The position numbers were made by a program, and so were the translations under genes. A DNA stretch of 64,000 bases from Corynebacterium deserti GIMN1.010 (GTDB lineage: Bacteria; Actinomycetota; Actinomycetes; Mycobacteriales; Mycobacteriaceae): contig NZ_CP009220.1 in assembly GCF_001277995.1 (NCBI RefSeq), positions 1,612,001 through 1,676,000 on the forward strand, in the 5' to 3' direction. Numbering within the stretch: position 1 is the stretch's first letter; each line of letters opens with the position of its first letter. This document shows positions 10,563-21,490 of the stretch, piece by piece. Below the pieces are notes generated by a model, which saw only the letters and a program-made list of their open reading frames with translations, was not told where the DNA came from and ran no database searches.

Positions 10563-11489
10563 CTAGTGTCGGCTAATATCGCGGTGAACTACTGAAACAT
10601 CGAGGTCGGTTTGTTCGCTTAATCTCTTGGCTAATTCTTCAGACACGGCAACTGAACGGTGGTGTCCGCCGGTGCAGCCCACACCGATGGTGATGAAGTT
10701 TTTACCTTCGTGGCGGTAGCCAGGCAGCATGCCTTTCAGCATGTCCACGAAGTTGTTCAAGAATTCTTCTGCGCCCTTTTGGGACAGGACATAATCTGAA
10801 ACTGGCTTGTCCACTCCTCTAAATGGGCGAAGCTCAGGTACCCAGAAAGGGTTGGGCAGGAATCGGACGTCGACGACAAAGTCAGCGTCGCGCGGTGAGC
10901 CGTGTTTGAAACCGAATGATTCAATGGTGACATGCTGAACGCGGTTGACGATTGTCCTGAATGAGGATTCAATTGCTCGTCGCAAATCATGCACTGACAG
11001 GTCAGAGGTATCAATGACCACGGAGGCTTCTTCTTTCACCTGAGACAGCAGCACGCGTTCACGTTCAATGCCCACCTGAAGGGTCTGGCTGCCCTGAAGC
11101 GGGTGGGTGCGTCGCACGTTATCAAAACGTTTGATCAGCACCTCATCGCGGGCTTCGAGGAACAACACCGTGGGGTCTAGCTGCATAGACTGCAGATCCA
11201 TGACCACCTGGGACAGGCTGCCACGGAATTCCCGCGAGCGAACATCGCAGACGATGGCAACCTTGTCTGTGGGCGAGTTTTCCCTCGCGCACAGATCCAC
11301 AAAATCCAAAATAAGTTGCGGAGGCATGTTGTGTGCAACGTACCAACCCAAATCTTCCAAGACTCGCGCTGCCGAGCTGAGACCCGCACCTGACATGCCG
11401 GTGATGATGACAGGTGTGAAGTTCTCCCGGTATTTCGCGGGCTCTTGCTGAACTGACTGGCCAGATTGCGCACCAACGGTTTGAATCAT
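10563..11489 (-). CDS. rapZ: RNase adapter / nucleotide-binding protein RapZ
   Basis: P-loop protein of the YvcJ/RapZ family; 308 residues. The N-terminal ATPase-like domain has GMSGAGLSS (31-39) at the Walker A position. The usual basic residue before the Ser/Thr is Leu here, so nucleotide binding may be altered. The C-terminal domain has [19 protein letters not shown], a strong family signature. ATG at 11489; uvrC ends 22 bases upstream. In enterobacteria RapZ senses glucosamine 6-phosphate; the actinobacterial role is less settled. Confidence 0.93.
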   Translation of the reverse strand: MIQTVGAQSGQSVQQEPAKYRENFTPVIITGMSGAGLSSAARVLEDLGWYVAHNMPPQLILDFVDLCARENSPTDKVAIVCDVRSREFRGSLSQVVMDLQSMQLDPTVLFLEARDEVLIKRFDNVRRTHPLQGSQTLQVGIERERVLLSQVKEEASVVIDTSDLSVHDLRRAIESSFRTIVNRVQHVTIESFGFKHGSPRDADFVVDVRFLPNPFWVPELRPFRGVDKPVSDYVLSQKGAEEFLNNFVDMLKGMLPGYRHEGKNFITIGVGCTGGHHRSVAVSEELAKRLSEQTDLDVSVVHRDISRH

Positions 11490-11511
11490 GACTACATCCT
11501 AGCGACCCTCA

Positions 11512-13605
11512 CTATATCTGTCCCACACCACCTTTTGATTCACCACCATGCAGACCGTCGAAGACGGCGTCGGCAAGCTTTGGCCCAAATCCTTTAACTG
11601 CCGCGATCTCCTCAACGCTAGCTTGCTTGAGTTTGGCAACAGACCCAAAATGTTTGACCAGCTCGGTGCGTCGGCTTTGGCCGAGTCCTTTGATGCTGTC
11701 CAGTTCTGAGACGCGCATGCGTTTAGAGCGCTGCTGGCGGTGATAGGTGATGGCAAAGCGGTGCGCCTCATCACGGATCTGCTGCAGCAAGAACAATGCC
11801 TGGGAGTTGCGCGGCAAAATTACTGGATCGGGATCACCTGGAACCCAAATTTCTTCTAGGCGTTTTGCCAGGCCAATGAGCACCACATCAATGATGCCAA
11901 GCTCATCAAATACCTCCTGAGCTGCAGCAACCTGTGGCGCACCACCATCGACAATGAACAATTGTGGCGGATAGGCAAACCGCCGACCGTCGGTACTCAT
12001 CTCCTCAACCTTTTCATCAGAAAAAGTTGAACCGTCAAACTCTTCAGCTTCTGGAACCGCCAATTTGTCCTTATTGTGGCGTAAGAATCTACGGCGCGTG
12101 ATTTCCGCAATCGACGCGACGTCATTGGAATGGCCATCGCCCGCCGCCTCTTTAACGCGGTAGCGGCGATAATCCGATTTCTTCGGCAACCCGTCTTCGA
12201 ACACGACCAGTGACGCCACCACATCAGTGCCCTGAATATGGGAAATATCAGTACACTCGATACGCAGTGGCGCTTGCTCCATGTCCAGGGCTTCCTGAAG
12301 CTCCTGCAACGCCGCCGAACGCGCGGTCAAATCACCTACACGCTTCAATTTATGCTGCTTCAGCAGCTCCTTGGCATTGCGTTCCACCGTTTCCATGAGG
12401 GAGCGCTTGTCGCCGCGCTGCGGAACGCGTGCATCAACGCCGGCACCGCGCAGTTCGCTTAACACTTTCAGTGTTTCCTCAGGTTCGTTGGGCGCAACTT
12501 GCACCAGAATTTCCCGGGGCACCACCGTAGCGCGGGTCACCGTAGGTGCCGCGTCAAAAGAAAGCTTATCGACGCCACGTCGCTCAATTGCCTCTTTATC
12601 TTCCGCGGCTTCTGTCTCAGCGCGATCTACGGCATCGCCGTAAAACTGAACGAGGAAGTCTTGCATGAGGAAAGGCAACGCCGGATCCGAATCGTCGTCA
12701 TTGGTGGTTGCGTCGACAAGCTCATCGCCCGGCTTTTCAACAACCCATCCGCGTTGACCACGGATCCGTCCGCCACGGACATGGAAAATCTGCACGGCTG
12801 CTTCCAGCTCATCAGTGGCAAACGCAATCACGTCGGCATCGGTGCCATCGCCGAGCACGACAGCTTGCTTTTCCATGACCTTTTTGATCGCTTCCAGATC
12901 ATCACGCAATCGCGCAGCTCTCTCAAAGTCCAATTCCTCAGACGCTGTCATCATGTCGATGCTGAGTTGGCGGGTTACTTTGTCCGTGTGACCGGACATA
13001 AAGGAAGTAAACCCGTTAACGATGTCACGGTGTTCATCTTCGCTTACACGCCCAACGCATGGTGCTGCGCATTTATCGATATATCCCAGCAGGCACGGCC
13101 GTCCCAAACTTTCGTGGCGGTTAAACACACCCTTGGAGCATGTGCGCATGGGAAAAACTCGTGTGAGCAAATCCAGGGTTTCGCGTACCGCCCACGCATG
13201 TGAATACGGGCCGAAATAGCGCACGCCTTTTCTCCGGGGACCGCGGTAGAAAAACGCGCGTGGGAACCTCTCCCCTGTGGATACAGCCAGCATGGGATAG
13301 GTTTTGTCGTCGCGGTACTTGACGTTGAATCGGGGATCAAAGCGTTTGATCCACGTGTATTCCAACTGAAGGGCTTCCACTTCGCTGGAGACCACAGTCC
13401 ACTCCACTGAACTTGCTGCGAAGACCATTTGTCTGGTTCGCGGATGGAGTTGATCTACCGGCTGGAAGTAATTGGACAGGCGGGCACGCAAATTTTTCGC
13501 CTTGCCCACGTAAATGACTCGGCGGTTATCGTCCCTAAATTTATAAACACCCGGCTCCGTTGGAATGGTTCCTGGAGCCGGGCGGTAGGTCATTGGATCA
13601 GCCAC
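11512..13605 (-). CDS. uvrC: Excinuclease ABC subunit C
   Basis: Makes both incisions in nucleotide excision repair after UvrA/UvrB damage recognition. 697 residues. N-terminal GIY-YIG domain: GVYKFRD near 19-25 and [14 protein letters not shown] near 30-43. A UVR motif follows ([17 protein letters not shown], about 228-244), then the RNase H-like nuclease ([15 protein letters not shown]) and two C-terminal helix-hairpin-helix motifs. It is 7 bases after the small membrane gene upstream. Two copies of the GCTTRTCGACGC word lie inside it (12564 and 12710). Confidence 0.97.
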   Translation of the reverse strand: MADPMTYRPAPGTIPTEPGVYKFRDDNRRVIYVGKAKNLRARLSNYFQPVDQLHPRTRQMVFAASSVEWTVVSSEVEALQLEYTWIKRFDPRFNVKYRDDKTYPMLAVSTGERFPRAFFYRGPRRKGVRYFGPYSHAWAVRETLDLLTRVFPMRTCSKGVFNRHESLGRPCLLGYIDKCAAPCVGRVSEDEHRDIVNGFTSFMSGHTDKVTRQLSIDMMTASEELDFERAARLRDDLEAIKKVMEKQAVVLGDGTDADVIAFATDELEAAVQIFHVRGGRIRGQRGWVVEKPGDELVDATTNDDDSDPALPFLMQDFLVQFYGDAVDRAETEAAEDKEAIERRGVDKLSFDAAPTVTRATVVPREILVQVAPNEPEETLKVLSELRGAGVDARVPQRGDKRSLMETVERNAKELLKQHKLKRVGDLTARSAALQELQEALDMEQAPLRIECTDISHIQGTDVVASLVVFEDGLPKKSDYRRYRVKEAAGDGHSNDVASIAEITRRRFLRHNKDKLAVPEAEEFDGSTFSDEKVEEMSTDGRRFAYPPQLFIVDGGAPQVAAAQEVFDELGIIDVVLIGLAKRLEEIWVPGDPDPVILPRNSQALFLLQQIRDEAHRFAITYHRQQRSKRMRVSELDSIKGLGQSRRTELVKHFGSVAKLKQASVEEIAAVKGFGPKLADAVFDGLHGGESKGGVGQI

Positions 13606-13612
13606 AGCTTAA

Positions 13613-14194
13613 TTAGTCCTCTGGCATGTACTTGTTTTCGAGTTCGCGGAACTGCGCCACAGCACGCACCACGGATTCACCATCACGAGACTGGAATGCC
13701 CACATAGGAACGTACTCAAAATCTGGGAGTTCCAATCGTGCCACGCTATTTCCCTTGGGAAAAGACATGCCGTAAATAACAGCCCATGGGTAAAAGCGGG
13801 TACCGATGAAGTTACGCACTTCGACGCCGTCTTCGTTGGCGCGTACCCGGGCGCGGGTCAGTCCAATGAAAAGCGCAACCGAAATGATGATGCCGATCAG
13901 CGGGAAGGCCAGCGTATCGATGAAGGTGACTGCTGCACCGGTGAAGTCAACGTCAACAACCTGACCCATGAAAATGTGAACAGCCATGACGACAACAACA
14001 GCGACCCACGCGACTTTTTTCAGAAATGAGGAGGTCACAACCAAAGACCAGGGCTTGGTTGTGGTGGTGCCAGCAAAAGCCGCGGTGTACTCCTGCAGTT
14101 CGGCGTCACTGAGCTGTACCTTTGGCTTCCCAAGTGCACCGGCCTGTGCATTGTCGATGTTGTCCGGTGCGCCATCGGGGGCATTGGTTGTCAC
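13613..14194 (-). CDS. Membrane protein with PH-like domain
   Basis: 193 residues with a polar N-terminus (1-58), two transmembrane helices (about 59-79 and 90-112) and a cytoplasmic C-terminal domain. The latter has the pattern of actinobacterial PH-domain proteins (RVRANEDGVEVRNFIGTRFYPWAVI). No catalytic motif is visible. It is located 7 bases upstream of uvrC and 74 bases downstream of ribH, all on the same strand. Conserved next to uvrC/ribH in corynebacteria as I remember; function unknown. Confidence 0.8.
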   Translation of the reverse strand: MTTNAPDGAPDNIDNAQAGALGKPKVQLSDAELQEYTAAFAGTTTTKPWSLVVTSSFLKKVAWVAVVVVMAVHIFMGQVVDVDFTGAAVTFIDTLAFPLIGIIISVALFIGLTRARVRANEDGVEVRNFIGTRFYPWAVIYGMSFPKGNSVARLELPDFEYVPMWAFQSRDGESVVRAVAQFRELENKYMPED

Positions 14195-14268
14195 GGTGTC
14201 ACAAATCCTTAAAAACTAGAGAGGCTCAGGTGAATCGGTTGGTGGTGATACTTGCTAATGAAACTAGT

Positions 14269-14763
<495 letters not shown>

Positions 14764-14778
14764 TTATTAGTTCACGAA

Positions 14779-16059
14779 CTACTGTTCTAGGTGTTGTTTT
14801 TCCTGCTGAGCTTCCCACTGTTCAACGTTGGGCAGATCATGGCCCATGCGGTCGCGTTTGGTTTTGAGGTAGCGCACGTTGTCCTCGTGGACTTCCACGG
14901 GGATGGGGGTGCGGCTTGCTATGGAAATACCATGGCCTTCCAAGCCCACCTTCTTGGCCGGGTTATTGCTAATCAAGTTGAGGGAGCGCACACCCAAGTC
15001 ATAAAGAATCTGTGCACCGGTGCCAAATTCGCGGGCATCGGCAGGTAGGCCGAGGGCCAGGTTGGCGTCGACGGTGTCTGCGCCTTCGTCTTGGAGTTGA
15101 TAAGTGCGCAATTTGGCAATCAAACCAATGCCACGGCCTTCATGTCCTCGCATGTACACCACGACTCCCCTGCCTGCTTCTTCGATCATCCGCAGGGATT
15201 CGTGGAGTTGTTGTCCGCAATCGCAGCGTCGTGACCCAAAGACATCGCCGGTCAGGCATTCGGAGTGGACGCGAACAAGCACGTTTTCCCCACCGTCAGC
15301 GGCGACGTCGCCCTTGACGATGGCCACGAACTCCGTTCCGTCGATGATGGATCGGTAGCCCACAGCTTTGAAGGTGCCAAACTCGGTGGGAAGAACGGTT
15401 TCAACTTGGCGTTCCACGAGGATCTCGTTCTTGCGACGCCATTCGATGAGCTGCTCAATGGAGATCAGCTTCATGTCGTGGGCATCGCAGAAACGACGAA
15501 GTTCTGGGAGCCTTGCCATGCCTGTGGGTTCTTCCTCGCTGACCACTTCACAGATCACACCGGCTGGGCGCAGGCCTGCGGCACGAGCCAGATCGACAGC
15601 TGCTTCAGTATGTCCAGCACGAACCAACACGCCGCCTTCACGGGCACGTAATGGCACGACATGTCCAGGACGGGTGAAGTCAGTGCGGGTGGCTTCTGGA
15701 TCAGCAAGCAATCGCAGGGTGTGGGCGCGGTCGGTGGCAGAGATGCCCGTGGATCCGGTGTTGGCATCAACAGTCACGGTGTAAGCCGTGCCACGCGCAT
15801 CTTGGTTATTGACGGTCATGGGGGGCAGATCCAGGCGATCTGCATCTTCTGCCGTCAATGGGGCGCAGATATAACCAGAGGAATAGCGCACCATAAAGGC
15901 GACGAGTTCTGGGGTGGCTAATTCCGCAGCGAAGATGATGTCACCTTCGTTTTCGCGGTCTTCATCATCGACGACTACGACAGCCTTTCCGGCGGCGATG
16001 TCGGCGATGGCCTCTTCAACAGAATCGAGAGCTGTTGTTGCGTCCTTTTGTTCACTCAC
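14779..16059 (-). CDS. ribBA: Bifunctional DHBP synthase / GTP cyclohydrolase II
   Basis: Two-domain riboflavin enzyme, 426 residues (called ribA in C. glutamicum). The N-terminal domain (1-205), dihydroxybutanone-phosphate synthase, has the acidic [10 protein letters not shown] (31-40). The C-terminal domain (210-415), GTP cyclohydrolase II, has Zn ligands Cys268, Cys279 and Cys281 in [18 protein letters not shown], then [10 protein letters not shown] and a late KTKRDRMGH. Both domains look intact. It is 11 bases downstream of ribE. Confidence 0.97.
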   Translation of the reverse strand: MSEQKDATTALDSVEEAIADIAAGKAVVVVDDEDRENEGDIIFAAELATPELVAFMVRYSSGYICAPLTAEDADRLDLPPMTVNNQDARGTAYTVTVDANTGSTGISATDRAHTLRLLADPEATRTDFTRPGHVVPLRAREGGVLVRAGHTEAAVDLARAAGLRPAGVICEVVSEEEPTGMARLPELRRFCDAHDMKLISIEQLIEWRRKNEILVERQVETVLPTEFGTFKAVGYRSIIDGTEFVAIVKGDVAADGGENVLVRVHSECLTGDVFGSRRCDCGQQLHESLRMIEEAGRGVVVYMRGHEGRGIGLIAKLRTYQLQDEGADTVDANLALGLPADAREFGTGAQILYDLGVRSLNLISNNPAKKVGLEGHGISIASRTPIPVEVHEDNVRYLKTKRDRMGHDLPNVEQWEAQQEKQHLEQ

Positions 16060-16070
16060 AGTGTCTAAAC

Positions 16071-16709
16071 CTAGTCCCTTGCTGCCTGGTCACCTTCATT
16101 GGGATCAAATCCGGGCTGTACCCCGGCGATCATCATGCGCTCGACGTACTTGGCAATGACATCAACCTCAATGTTCACCACATCACCGACAGCCAAGTCT
16201 CCATGAGTGGTATCGCGAAGCGTGGTGGGAATCAGGGAGACCTCAAACCAGTCTTCACCCAGGGAGGACACGGTCAAGGATGTGCCGTTGAGTGCGATGG
16301 AGCCTTTCTCCACGACATAGCGCGCCAAATTCGCGGGAAGGGCAAAGCGCAGCACATCCCAGTTCTCTGAACTTGTGCGGGAAATCAGGGTGGTGGTTGC
16401 ATCAACATGGCCTTGCATGATGTGTCCACCAAGACGGCCGCCGGCAGCAGTCGCACGCTCAAGGTTGACTTTCGAACCCACACCAAGCGTGCCCAAGGAA
16501 CTTCGATCTAGAGTTTCCTGCATGAGGTCAGCAACAAAGTGGCCATCATCAAAAGATGCAACAGTCAAGCACACACCATTGACAGAAATGGAATCGCCCA
16601 GGTGAACCCCTTCCAACACCGTGGAGGCAGCAATGCTCATCCGAATGGAATCCCCTAGGTAGTCAACCTCGGCGATGGAGCCGAGTTCCTCGACAATACC
16701 TGTGAACAT
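16071..16709 (-). CDS. ribE: Riboflavin synthase alpha chain
   Basis: Dismutates two dimethylribityllumazine molecules to riboflavin. 212 residues made of two lumazine-binding repeats. The first begins [12 protein letters not shown], the second at about residue 98 ([14 protein letters not shown]). Named ribC in some corynebacterial annotations. ATG at 16709 abuts the ribD stop codon with no gap, which indicates translational coupling. Confidence 0.95.
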   Translation of the reverse strand: MFTGIVEELGSIAEVDYLGDSIRMSIAASTVLEGVHLGDSISVNGVCLTVASFDDGHFVADLMQETLDRSSLGTLGVGSKVNLERATAAGGRLGGHIMQGHVDATTTLISRTSSENWDVLRFALPANLARYVVEKGSIALNGTSLTVSSLGEDWFEVSLIPTTLRDTTHGDLAVGDVVNIEVDVIAKYVERMMIAGVQPGFDPNEGDQAARD

Positions 16710-17696
16710 CTATTGATCCTTCCTTGTTAATTCCATCAATACATCGTTGCCTAATGTCACCACAGAGGTTGTCTCAAAACGGTGAATATCGTCCATTGTG
16801 GTTGACTGTGGCCACGTGATGATCGACTTTCCGGTGCCCAGCAGAGCCGGTGCGATATATGCCTGAATCTGATCGACAACGCCCAGCTGGAGCGCTGATG
16901 CTGCCAAGGTGGGGCCGCCCTCGATCAAAATGTCTCGACATCCTGTGTCCCACAGCGCTTTCAGCGCCTCAGAAATTCCCGAGTACCGTTCAAAGCCTGA
17001 GGTCGCCAGGTTTGAGGTCTCCGGAATCTCTCGGGAGCCGATCACCACGCGGCGTGGCTGGTGCGCATACAAGCCATCAGCTGTGCGCGCCGTTAAAGAC
17101 GGATTGTCCGCCAACGCCGTGCCAGTGCCCACCACGATGGCATCACGCTTGCTGCGATCGGAGTGCACAAAACTGCGAGCTTGCTCCCCAGTGATCCATT
17201 GGCTAGAGCCATCAGACGCAGCGGCAAATCCGTCAACGGTCGCCGCAAACTTCAACGTCACATGCGGGCGCCCCAACCGGGTTGCGGCCAACCACGGGGT
17301 GAGTGCGCGGATTGGGGTGTTTAAAAAATGCGTTTCGACGCCGCGTGCCTTCAGGAATTCAGCCCCACCGGCGGCCTGAGGGAAGGGGTCCTGGTTTGCG
17401 TAAAAAACACGGTTGATTCCGGCGTCGACAAGCGCTTTCGAGCAGGGACCCGTGCGGCCGTAATGGTTGCACGGCTCTAATGTAACAACCGCGGTGCCGC
17501 CGATGGCGCGCGTCCCAGCAGTGGCAAGTGCGGCGACCTCGGCGTGGGGACCTCCAGGAGGTGCAGTGGCACCAACACCGGCAAGATCCCCCTGAGCATC
17601 CAAAATGACAGCACCTACGGGAGGGTTGGGGCTGGTGGTGCCCCGCACAGAGGCCGACGCCTCATGTGCCACGGTAAGAGCCTGCGCAATGTCCAT
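16710..17696 (-). CDS. ribD: Bifunctional diaminohydroxyphosphoribosylaminopyrimidine deaminase / reductase
   Basis: Performs the second and third steps of riboflavin synthesis. 328 residues. The deaminase zinc site is PHAEVAAL (His51-Ala-Glu53) with Cys76 and Cys85 in TLEPCNHYGRTGPC. The reductase domain starts near residue 146 (LKFAATVDGF) with SQWITGEQAR. It lies between rpe (stop immediately before the ATG) and ribE (no gap), so the genes are tightly coupled. No FMN riboswitch precedes the cluster in this window. Confidence 0.96.
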   Translation of the reverse strand: MDIAQALTVAHEASASVRGTTSPNPPVGAVILDAQGDLAGVGATAPPGGPHAEVAALATAGTRAIGGTAVVTLEPCNHYGRTGPCSKALVDAGINRVFYANQDPFPQAAGGAEFLKARGVETHFLNTPIRALTPWLAATRLGRPHVTLKFAATVDGFAAASDGSSQWITGEQARSFVHSDRSKRDAIVVGTGTALADNPSLTARTADGLYAHQPRRVVIGSREIPETSNLATSGFERYSGISEALKALWDTGCRDILIEGGPTLAASALQLGVVDQIQAYIAPALLGTGKSIITWPQSTTMDDIHRFETTSVVTLGNDVLMELTRKDQ

Positions 17697-18356
17697 TTAG
17701 CTAGCTAATGCTCGCAATTCCTCAACGGCCTTGTTGGGGTCTTCTGCGCCGTACACCGCAGAGCCCGCGACGAATGCGTCCACGCCAGCTTCAGCTGCTT
17801 GAGCAATGGTCTTTGCACTGATGCCGCCGTCGATCTCAATGACGGTATCAAGGCCACGCTCGTCGATGACTTTGCGCAGGGTTCGGACCTTATCCAACTG
17901 ATCTGGCATGAAGCTTTGTCCACCGAAGCCAGGCTCCACGCTCATGACGATGACTTCGTCGAAGTACTCAAGATCATCGAGGTAATCCTCAATGGGGGTT
18001 CCTGGACGCAGGGAGAAGCCAGCGCGCACGCCCTTGGCGCGGAGGTACTGTGCCAATGCGACGTGTTCTTTGGTGGCTTCGACGTGGAAGACGATGCAGT
18101 CTGCGCCCGCCTCAATGTAGTTGTCCACCCACTTTTCGGGGTTTTCAATCATAAGGTGAACATCGAGCTTTTTGTCAGTGATACGGTGCACCGCTGCGGT
18201 AACATCTGCGCCGAAGCTCAAGTTGGGAACAAAGTGTCCATCCATGATGTCGACGTGAATCCAGTCAGCGTCTGGGACAGCGTTGACTTCCTCCCCCAAG
18301 CGGGAGAAATCAGCTGCAAGGATGGACGGGGCGATTTTTGGAGTGCTTTGTGCCAT
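17697..18356 (-). CDS. rpe: Ribulose-phosphate 3-epimerase
   Basis: Pentose phosphate enzyme interconverting ribulose 5-phosphate and xylulose 5-phosphate, so also a supplier of the ribulose 5-phosphate used by RibBA. 219 residues. Motifs APSILAADF (9-17), HVDIMDGHFVPNLSFG (34-49, catalytic Asp38) and VEPGFGGQSF are visible, with the second Asp in EIDGGIS. It is 56 bases downstream of rsmB and abuts ribD. Confidence 0.96.
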   Translation of the reverse strand: MAQSTPKIAPSILAADFSRLGEEVNAVPDADWIHVDIMDGHFVPNLSFGADVTAAVHRITDKKLDVHLMIENPEKWVDNYIEAGADCIVFHVEATKEHVALAQYLRAKGVRAGFSLRPGTPIEDYLDDLEYFDEVIVMSVEPGFGGQSFMPDQLDKVRTLRKVIDERGLDTVIEIDGGISAKTIAQAAEAGVDAFVAGSAVYGAEDPNKAVEELRALAS

Positions 18357-18412
18357 GCCCTAAATCATAGCCCGCCCAGACTTCCTGGTTAGCTCACAGG
18401 TCTACTTCGTGG

Positions 18413-19912
18413 CTACTTCTTGCGCAATACCGCGACAAACATCGCATCGGTGCCATGGCGGTGTGGCCACATTTGGACTGATTTTTCCTCACCGGTGTTT
18501 GTCATGCCAGGCATAAAAGGCGCCGCCTCGAGCTCTTCGACGTCCAAGGACGATAGCGCTTTGTCCACGATGCCACGGGTTTCGCGCAGGTCAGGCGAAC
18601 ACGTCGAGTACACGATGACGCCACCGGAACGCACCTTGTTGATGGCAGATTCCAACAACTCATACTGCAAGGTGTTGAGCTCGGCGATGTCGCTTTCCTG
18701 TTTACGCCAGCGGGCTTCTGGGCGCCTGCGCAAAGCACCGAGGCCGGAGCAGGGGGCGTCGACAAGCGCACGGTCGTAGCCGGACTCAAGGTTAATCGTG
18801 CGACCATCGCCAACATGCACCTTAACCGGCAAACCGCGTACCGACTGTTCAACGAGGCGTGCGCGATGCGGAGACACCTCAATGGCATCAACCTTGGCGC
18901 GGTCCATGCGAGCAAGTGCACCAATGAGTGCTGCCTTGCCACCAGGACCTGCGCACAGATCAAGCCACCTACCTTGATCGGTTCCCTCGACGGGAATTTC
19001 CACCAGGGCACGCGCAATCAGCTGTGAGCCTTCATCCTGGACTGCTGCCAGGCCCTCTTTCACGGGCTCAATATCAGCGGGGTCGCCGCCCTCTAAGTAC
19101 ACGGCGTATGGAGAGTATTTACCTTCCTCGCCACCGGTGATCAGAGCCAATTCCTCCGCGCTGATATCACCTGGACGAGCCACGAGGTGCACCACGGGGC
19201 GCTGGGAATCGGCAGCCAATGCCGCCTCCAGCTCCTCAGATGGCAGCAGCTGAGCAAAACTCTTGGCGATCCACTGCGGGTGCGCCGTCCGAAACGCCAC
19301 GCGAGCGATCTCGTCTTCAGGTTCTAGTTCTTTGAGCCACTGCTCTGGTTCCCTGCGGGTGATGTTACGCAAAATAGCGTTGGCAAAGCCCGTGGCCTGG
19401 AATTTCTTCAACCCACCAACCATCTTGACTGATGTATCAACCGCCGCATGGTCTTCGACGCGCGTGAACATCACCTGGTATGCGCCAAGGCGCAGCACAT
19501 CAAGGATTTCTGGATCAATGTCGCTGAGTTTGCGCCCTGACGCAGCCTCAATCACCGCATCAAGCAACCCCTGATTACGCAGGGTGCCGTAGGTGATTTC
19601 CGTGGCAAACGCAGCATCGCGGCCTGCAAGATGATGCTTGTTCAACAGACGCGGCAACACCAAGTTGGCATAAGCATCGCCGGTGCGCACACGCTCAAGC
19701 ACCGCAAAGGCAATTTCACGGGGCTTGTCGACGCCCAAAGCCCGCACCTCTGGCGCTTGCTTCGGGGCTTGACGCGGGTTGCCGCGCTGGGGTCCACGCT
19801 GGGGTCCACGCTGAGGCCCACGCTTCTTGCTCCCCTGAGCAGGTTGAGTTTTCGGCTGCTGTTGTGCTTTCGGCGTCCTGGAGCGGAATCCGCCGGATTT
19901 TTCTAGGCTCAT
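18413..19912 (-). CDS. rsmB: 16S rRNA m5C967 methyltransferase RsmB/Fmu
   Basis: S-adenosylmethionine-dependent rRNA cytosine methyltransferase, 499 residues. The first 60 residues are a basic low-complexity tail with tandem GPQR repeats. A NusB-like RNA-binding domain follows (about 60-200), then a Rossmann methyltransferase: WLDLCAGPGGKAAL, the catalytic-loop DAPCSGLGALRRRPEARW and the second cysteine in YSTCSPDLRET. Its ATG overlaps the fmt stop by four bases (ATGA). Two GCTTRTCGACGC copies (18756, 19723) lie inside; the first encodes the catalytic LVDAPC. Confidence 0.95.
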   Translation of the reverse strand: MSLEKSGGFRSRTPKAQQQPKTQPAQGSKKRGPQRGPQRGPQRGNPRQAPKQAPEVRALGVDKPREIAFAVLERVRTGDAYANLVLPRLLNKHHLAGRDAAFATEITYGTLRNQGLLDAVIEAASGRKLSDIDPEILDVLRLGAYQVMFTRVEDHAAVDTSVKMVGGLKKFQATGFANAILRNITRREPEQWLKELEPEDEIARVAFRTAHPQWIAKSFAQLLPSEELEAALAADSQRPVVHLVARPGDISAEELALITGGEEGKYSPYAVYLEGGDPADIEPVKEGLAAVQDEGSQLIARALVEIPVEGTDQGRWLDLCAGPGGKAALIGALARMDRAKVDAIEVSPHRARLVEQSVRGLPVKVHVGDGRTINLESGYDRALVDAPCSGLGALRRRPEARWRKQESDIAELNTLQYELLESAINKVRSGGVIVYSTCSPDLRETRGIVDKALSSLDVEELEAAPFMPGMTNTGEEKSVQMWPHRHGTDAMFVAVLRKK

Positions 19913-20847
19913 TGGAATGTCGCTTCCGTCTCGAGGTGGACACCGCGTGCCCAGTCTGCTGCGTTCATCATTTTCTTACCCGGCGGCTGAATAAAGTTTA
20001 GTGCCACCGCCGTTGTGCCAGTCCCCACCAAAACGGAGTTCTTCTCGGCAACAATCTGCCCAGGTGGGACCTGTGACACCTCGCCTGGGTGGGTGATGGG
20101 TCCCAGCTTGAGGCGGGCGTCGACAAGCGTGGTCCACGCACCAGGCCCCGGGGTGTGGGCGCGGATATGGCGGTCGATGACCTCTGCAGGTTTGGTCCAA
20201 TCGATGCGCGCGTCCTCCGTGGAAATCTTGGAGGCGTAGGTGGCCTCGCCCTCTTGCGGGTGAGGTGTAATCGTACCGGCCTCCAGTCCATCCATCGTAG
20301 AAACCAGCAGGTCACCGCCTGAATATGCAAGGCGGGTCAGCAGATCGTCAGCAGTATCGGTGGACAGAATCTGCTCCTCCAAGGTGGATAGAATCACGCC
20401 GGTATCAAGGCCTTCGTCGATACGAAATGTGGTGGCACCAGTAACCTCGTCGCCTTCGCGGATTGAGGCTTGCACAGGGGCGGCACCTCGCCATGCTGGG
20501 AGGAGAGAGAAGTGCAGGTTAACCCACCCGTGTGGTGCTACGTCAAGCAAATCCTTGGTGATCAGCTGGCCGTAGGCAACCACCGGCAAACAATCAGGCT
20601 CAAGTTCAGCAAGACGCGTGCGAACTGCCTGACCATCTTCAGTATCAGCTTTCAGCGAGGTGGGCTTGAGCACTTCAATGCCGTGTTTCTCGGCGAGCTC
20701 AGCCACTGCTGAGGGGTGCAGGCTGCGGCCCCGACCACGCCGGGCATCAGGCTGCGTCAAAACAGCCACCACCTCGTGGTTTGAATTGATCAGCTTTTCC
20801 AACGCCACCACGGCGGGTTCTGGGGTTCCGGCAAAGACTAAACGCAT
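19909..20847 (-). CDS. fmt: Methionyl-tRNA formyltransferase
   Basis: Formylates initiator Met-tRNA using 10-formyltetrahydrofolate. 312 residues. The N-terminal Rossmann start is MRLVFAGTPEPA; catalytic motif NLHFSLLPAWRGAAPVQ gives Asn and His, and the Asp follows in RIDEGLDTG. The C-terminal OB-fold-like tRNA domain covers about 205-312. Overlaps rsmB by four bases. It is next to def, whose product later removes the formyl group. Confidence 0.96.
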   Translation of the reverse strand: MRLVFAGTPEPAVVALEKLINSNHEVVAVLTQPDARRGRGRSLHPSAVAELAEKHGIEVLKPTSLKADTEDGQAVRTRLAELEPDCLPVVAYGQLITKDLLDVAPHGWVNLHFSLLPAWRGAAPVQASIREGDEVTGATTFRIDEGLDTGVILSTLEEQILSTDTADDLLTRLAYSGGDLLVSTMDGLEAGTITPHPQEGEATYASKISTEDARIDWTKPAEVIDRHIRAHTPGPGAWTTLVDARLKLGPITHPGEVSQVPPGQIVAEKNSVLVGTGTTAVALNFIQPPGKKMMNAADWARGVHLETEATFQ

Positions 20848-20877
20848 TGAGGACCTTTTCTGCTTTCTGGGGTGACC

Positions 20878-21387
20878 TTATTTGTTAAACCATGCGGATG
20901 CGCGAATGACACCCATCGCTGCTTTACGTTCTGCGGGCTCAAGGCGCTTGAGGAACAACACGCCATCGAGGTGATCCGTTTCGTGCTGGATGCAACGTGC
21001 AAGCAGTCCGTTGGCCACAAATCCCACCGGATTGCCATCGCGATCCTGGCCGGACAAACGCACCGTCTCATAACGAGTGGTCTCCGCAGATACATCAGGG
21101 ATAGACAAGCACCCTTCGGTGCCGGTTTGAGTGTCTTCAGAAAGGGGCTCCCACACGGGATTGATCACGTGTCCGCGCAATCCGCCTTCTTGATGCGAGG
21201 TGTCAAACACAAATACCCGACGCAAGACGCCAACCTGGTTGGCTGCAAGGCCTACTCCCCCGGCGTCCTCCATGGTGTCAAACATGTCATCGATGAGCAC
21301 GGACAAAGATTCGTCGAAGTCACTGACCTCATCGGCGCGGCTTGTGAGAACGGGATCACCAAATAATCTGACTTCACGAACGGTCAT
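20878..21387 (-). CDS. def: Peptide deformylase
   Basis: Metalloenzyme removing the N-formyl group from new proteins. 169 residues. All three motifs are intact: GVGLAANQVG (44-53), EGCLS (91-95, metal ligand Cys93) and QHETDH (134-139, His135, catalytic Glu136, His139). It precedes fmt by 30 bases on the same strand, the common fmt-def pairing. The MTVREVRLFGDPVL start is typical. Confidence 0.97.
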   Translation of the reverse strand: MTVREVRLFGDPVLTSRADEVSDFDESLSVLIDDMFDTMEDAGGVGLAANQVGVLRRVFVFDTSHQEGGLRGHVINPVWEPLSEDTQTGTEGCLSIPDVSAETTRYETVRLSGQDRDGNPVGFVANGLLARCIQHETDHLDGVLFLKRLEPAERKAAMGVIRASAWFNK

Positions 21388-21490
21388 GGCAGGTGGTGTA
21401 CTCCTTCTAAAGGATCTGTGAGTGGCAATTAGCTTCCACCCATCTTATAGTCCCACCGCGACATGACCCTATCCGCCTACTATCCACTTG

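Noticed and set aside
18357-18412. FMN riboswitch ahead of the rpe-rib genes
   Set aside because: The gap is too short, and no RFN-element helices are visible anywhere upstream of ribD in this run.
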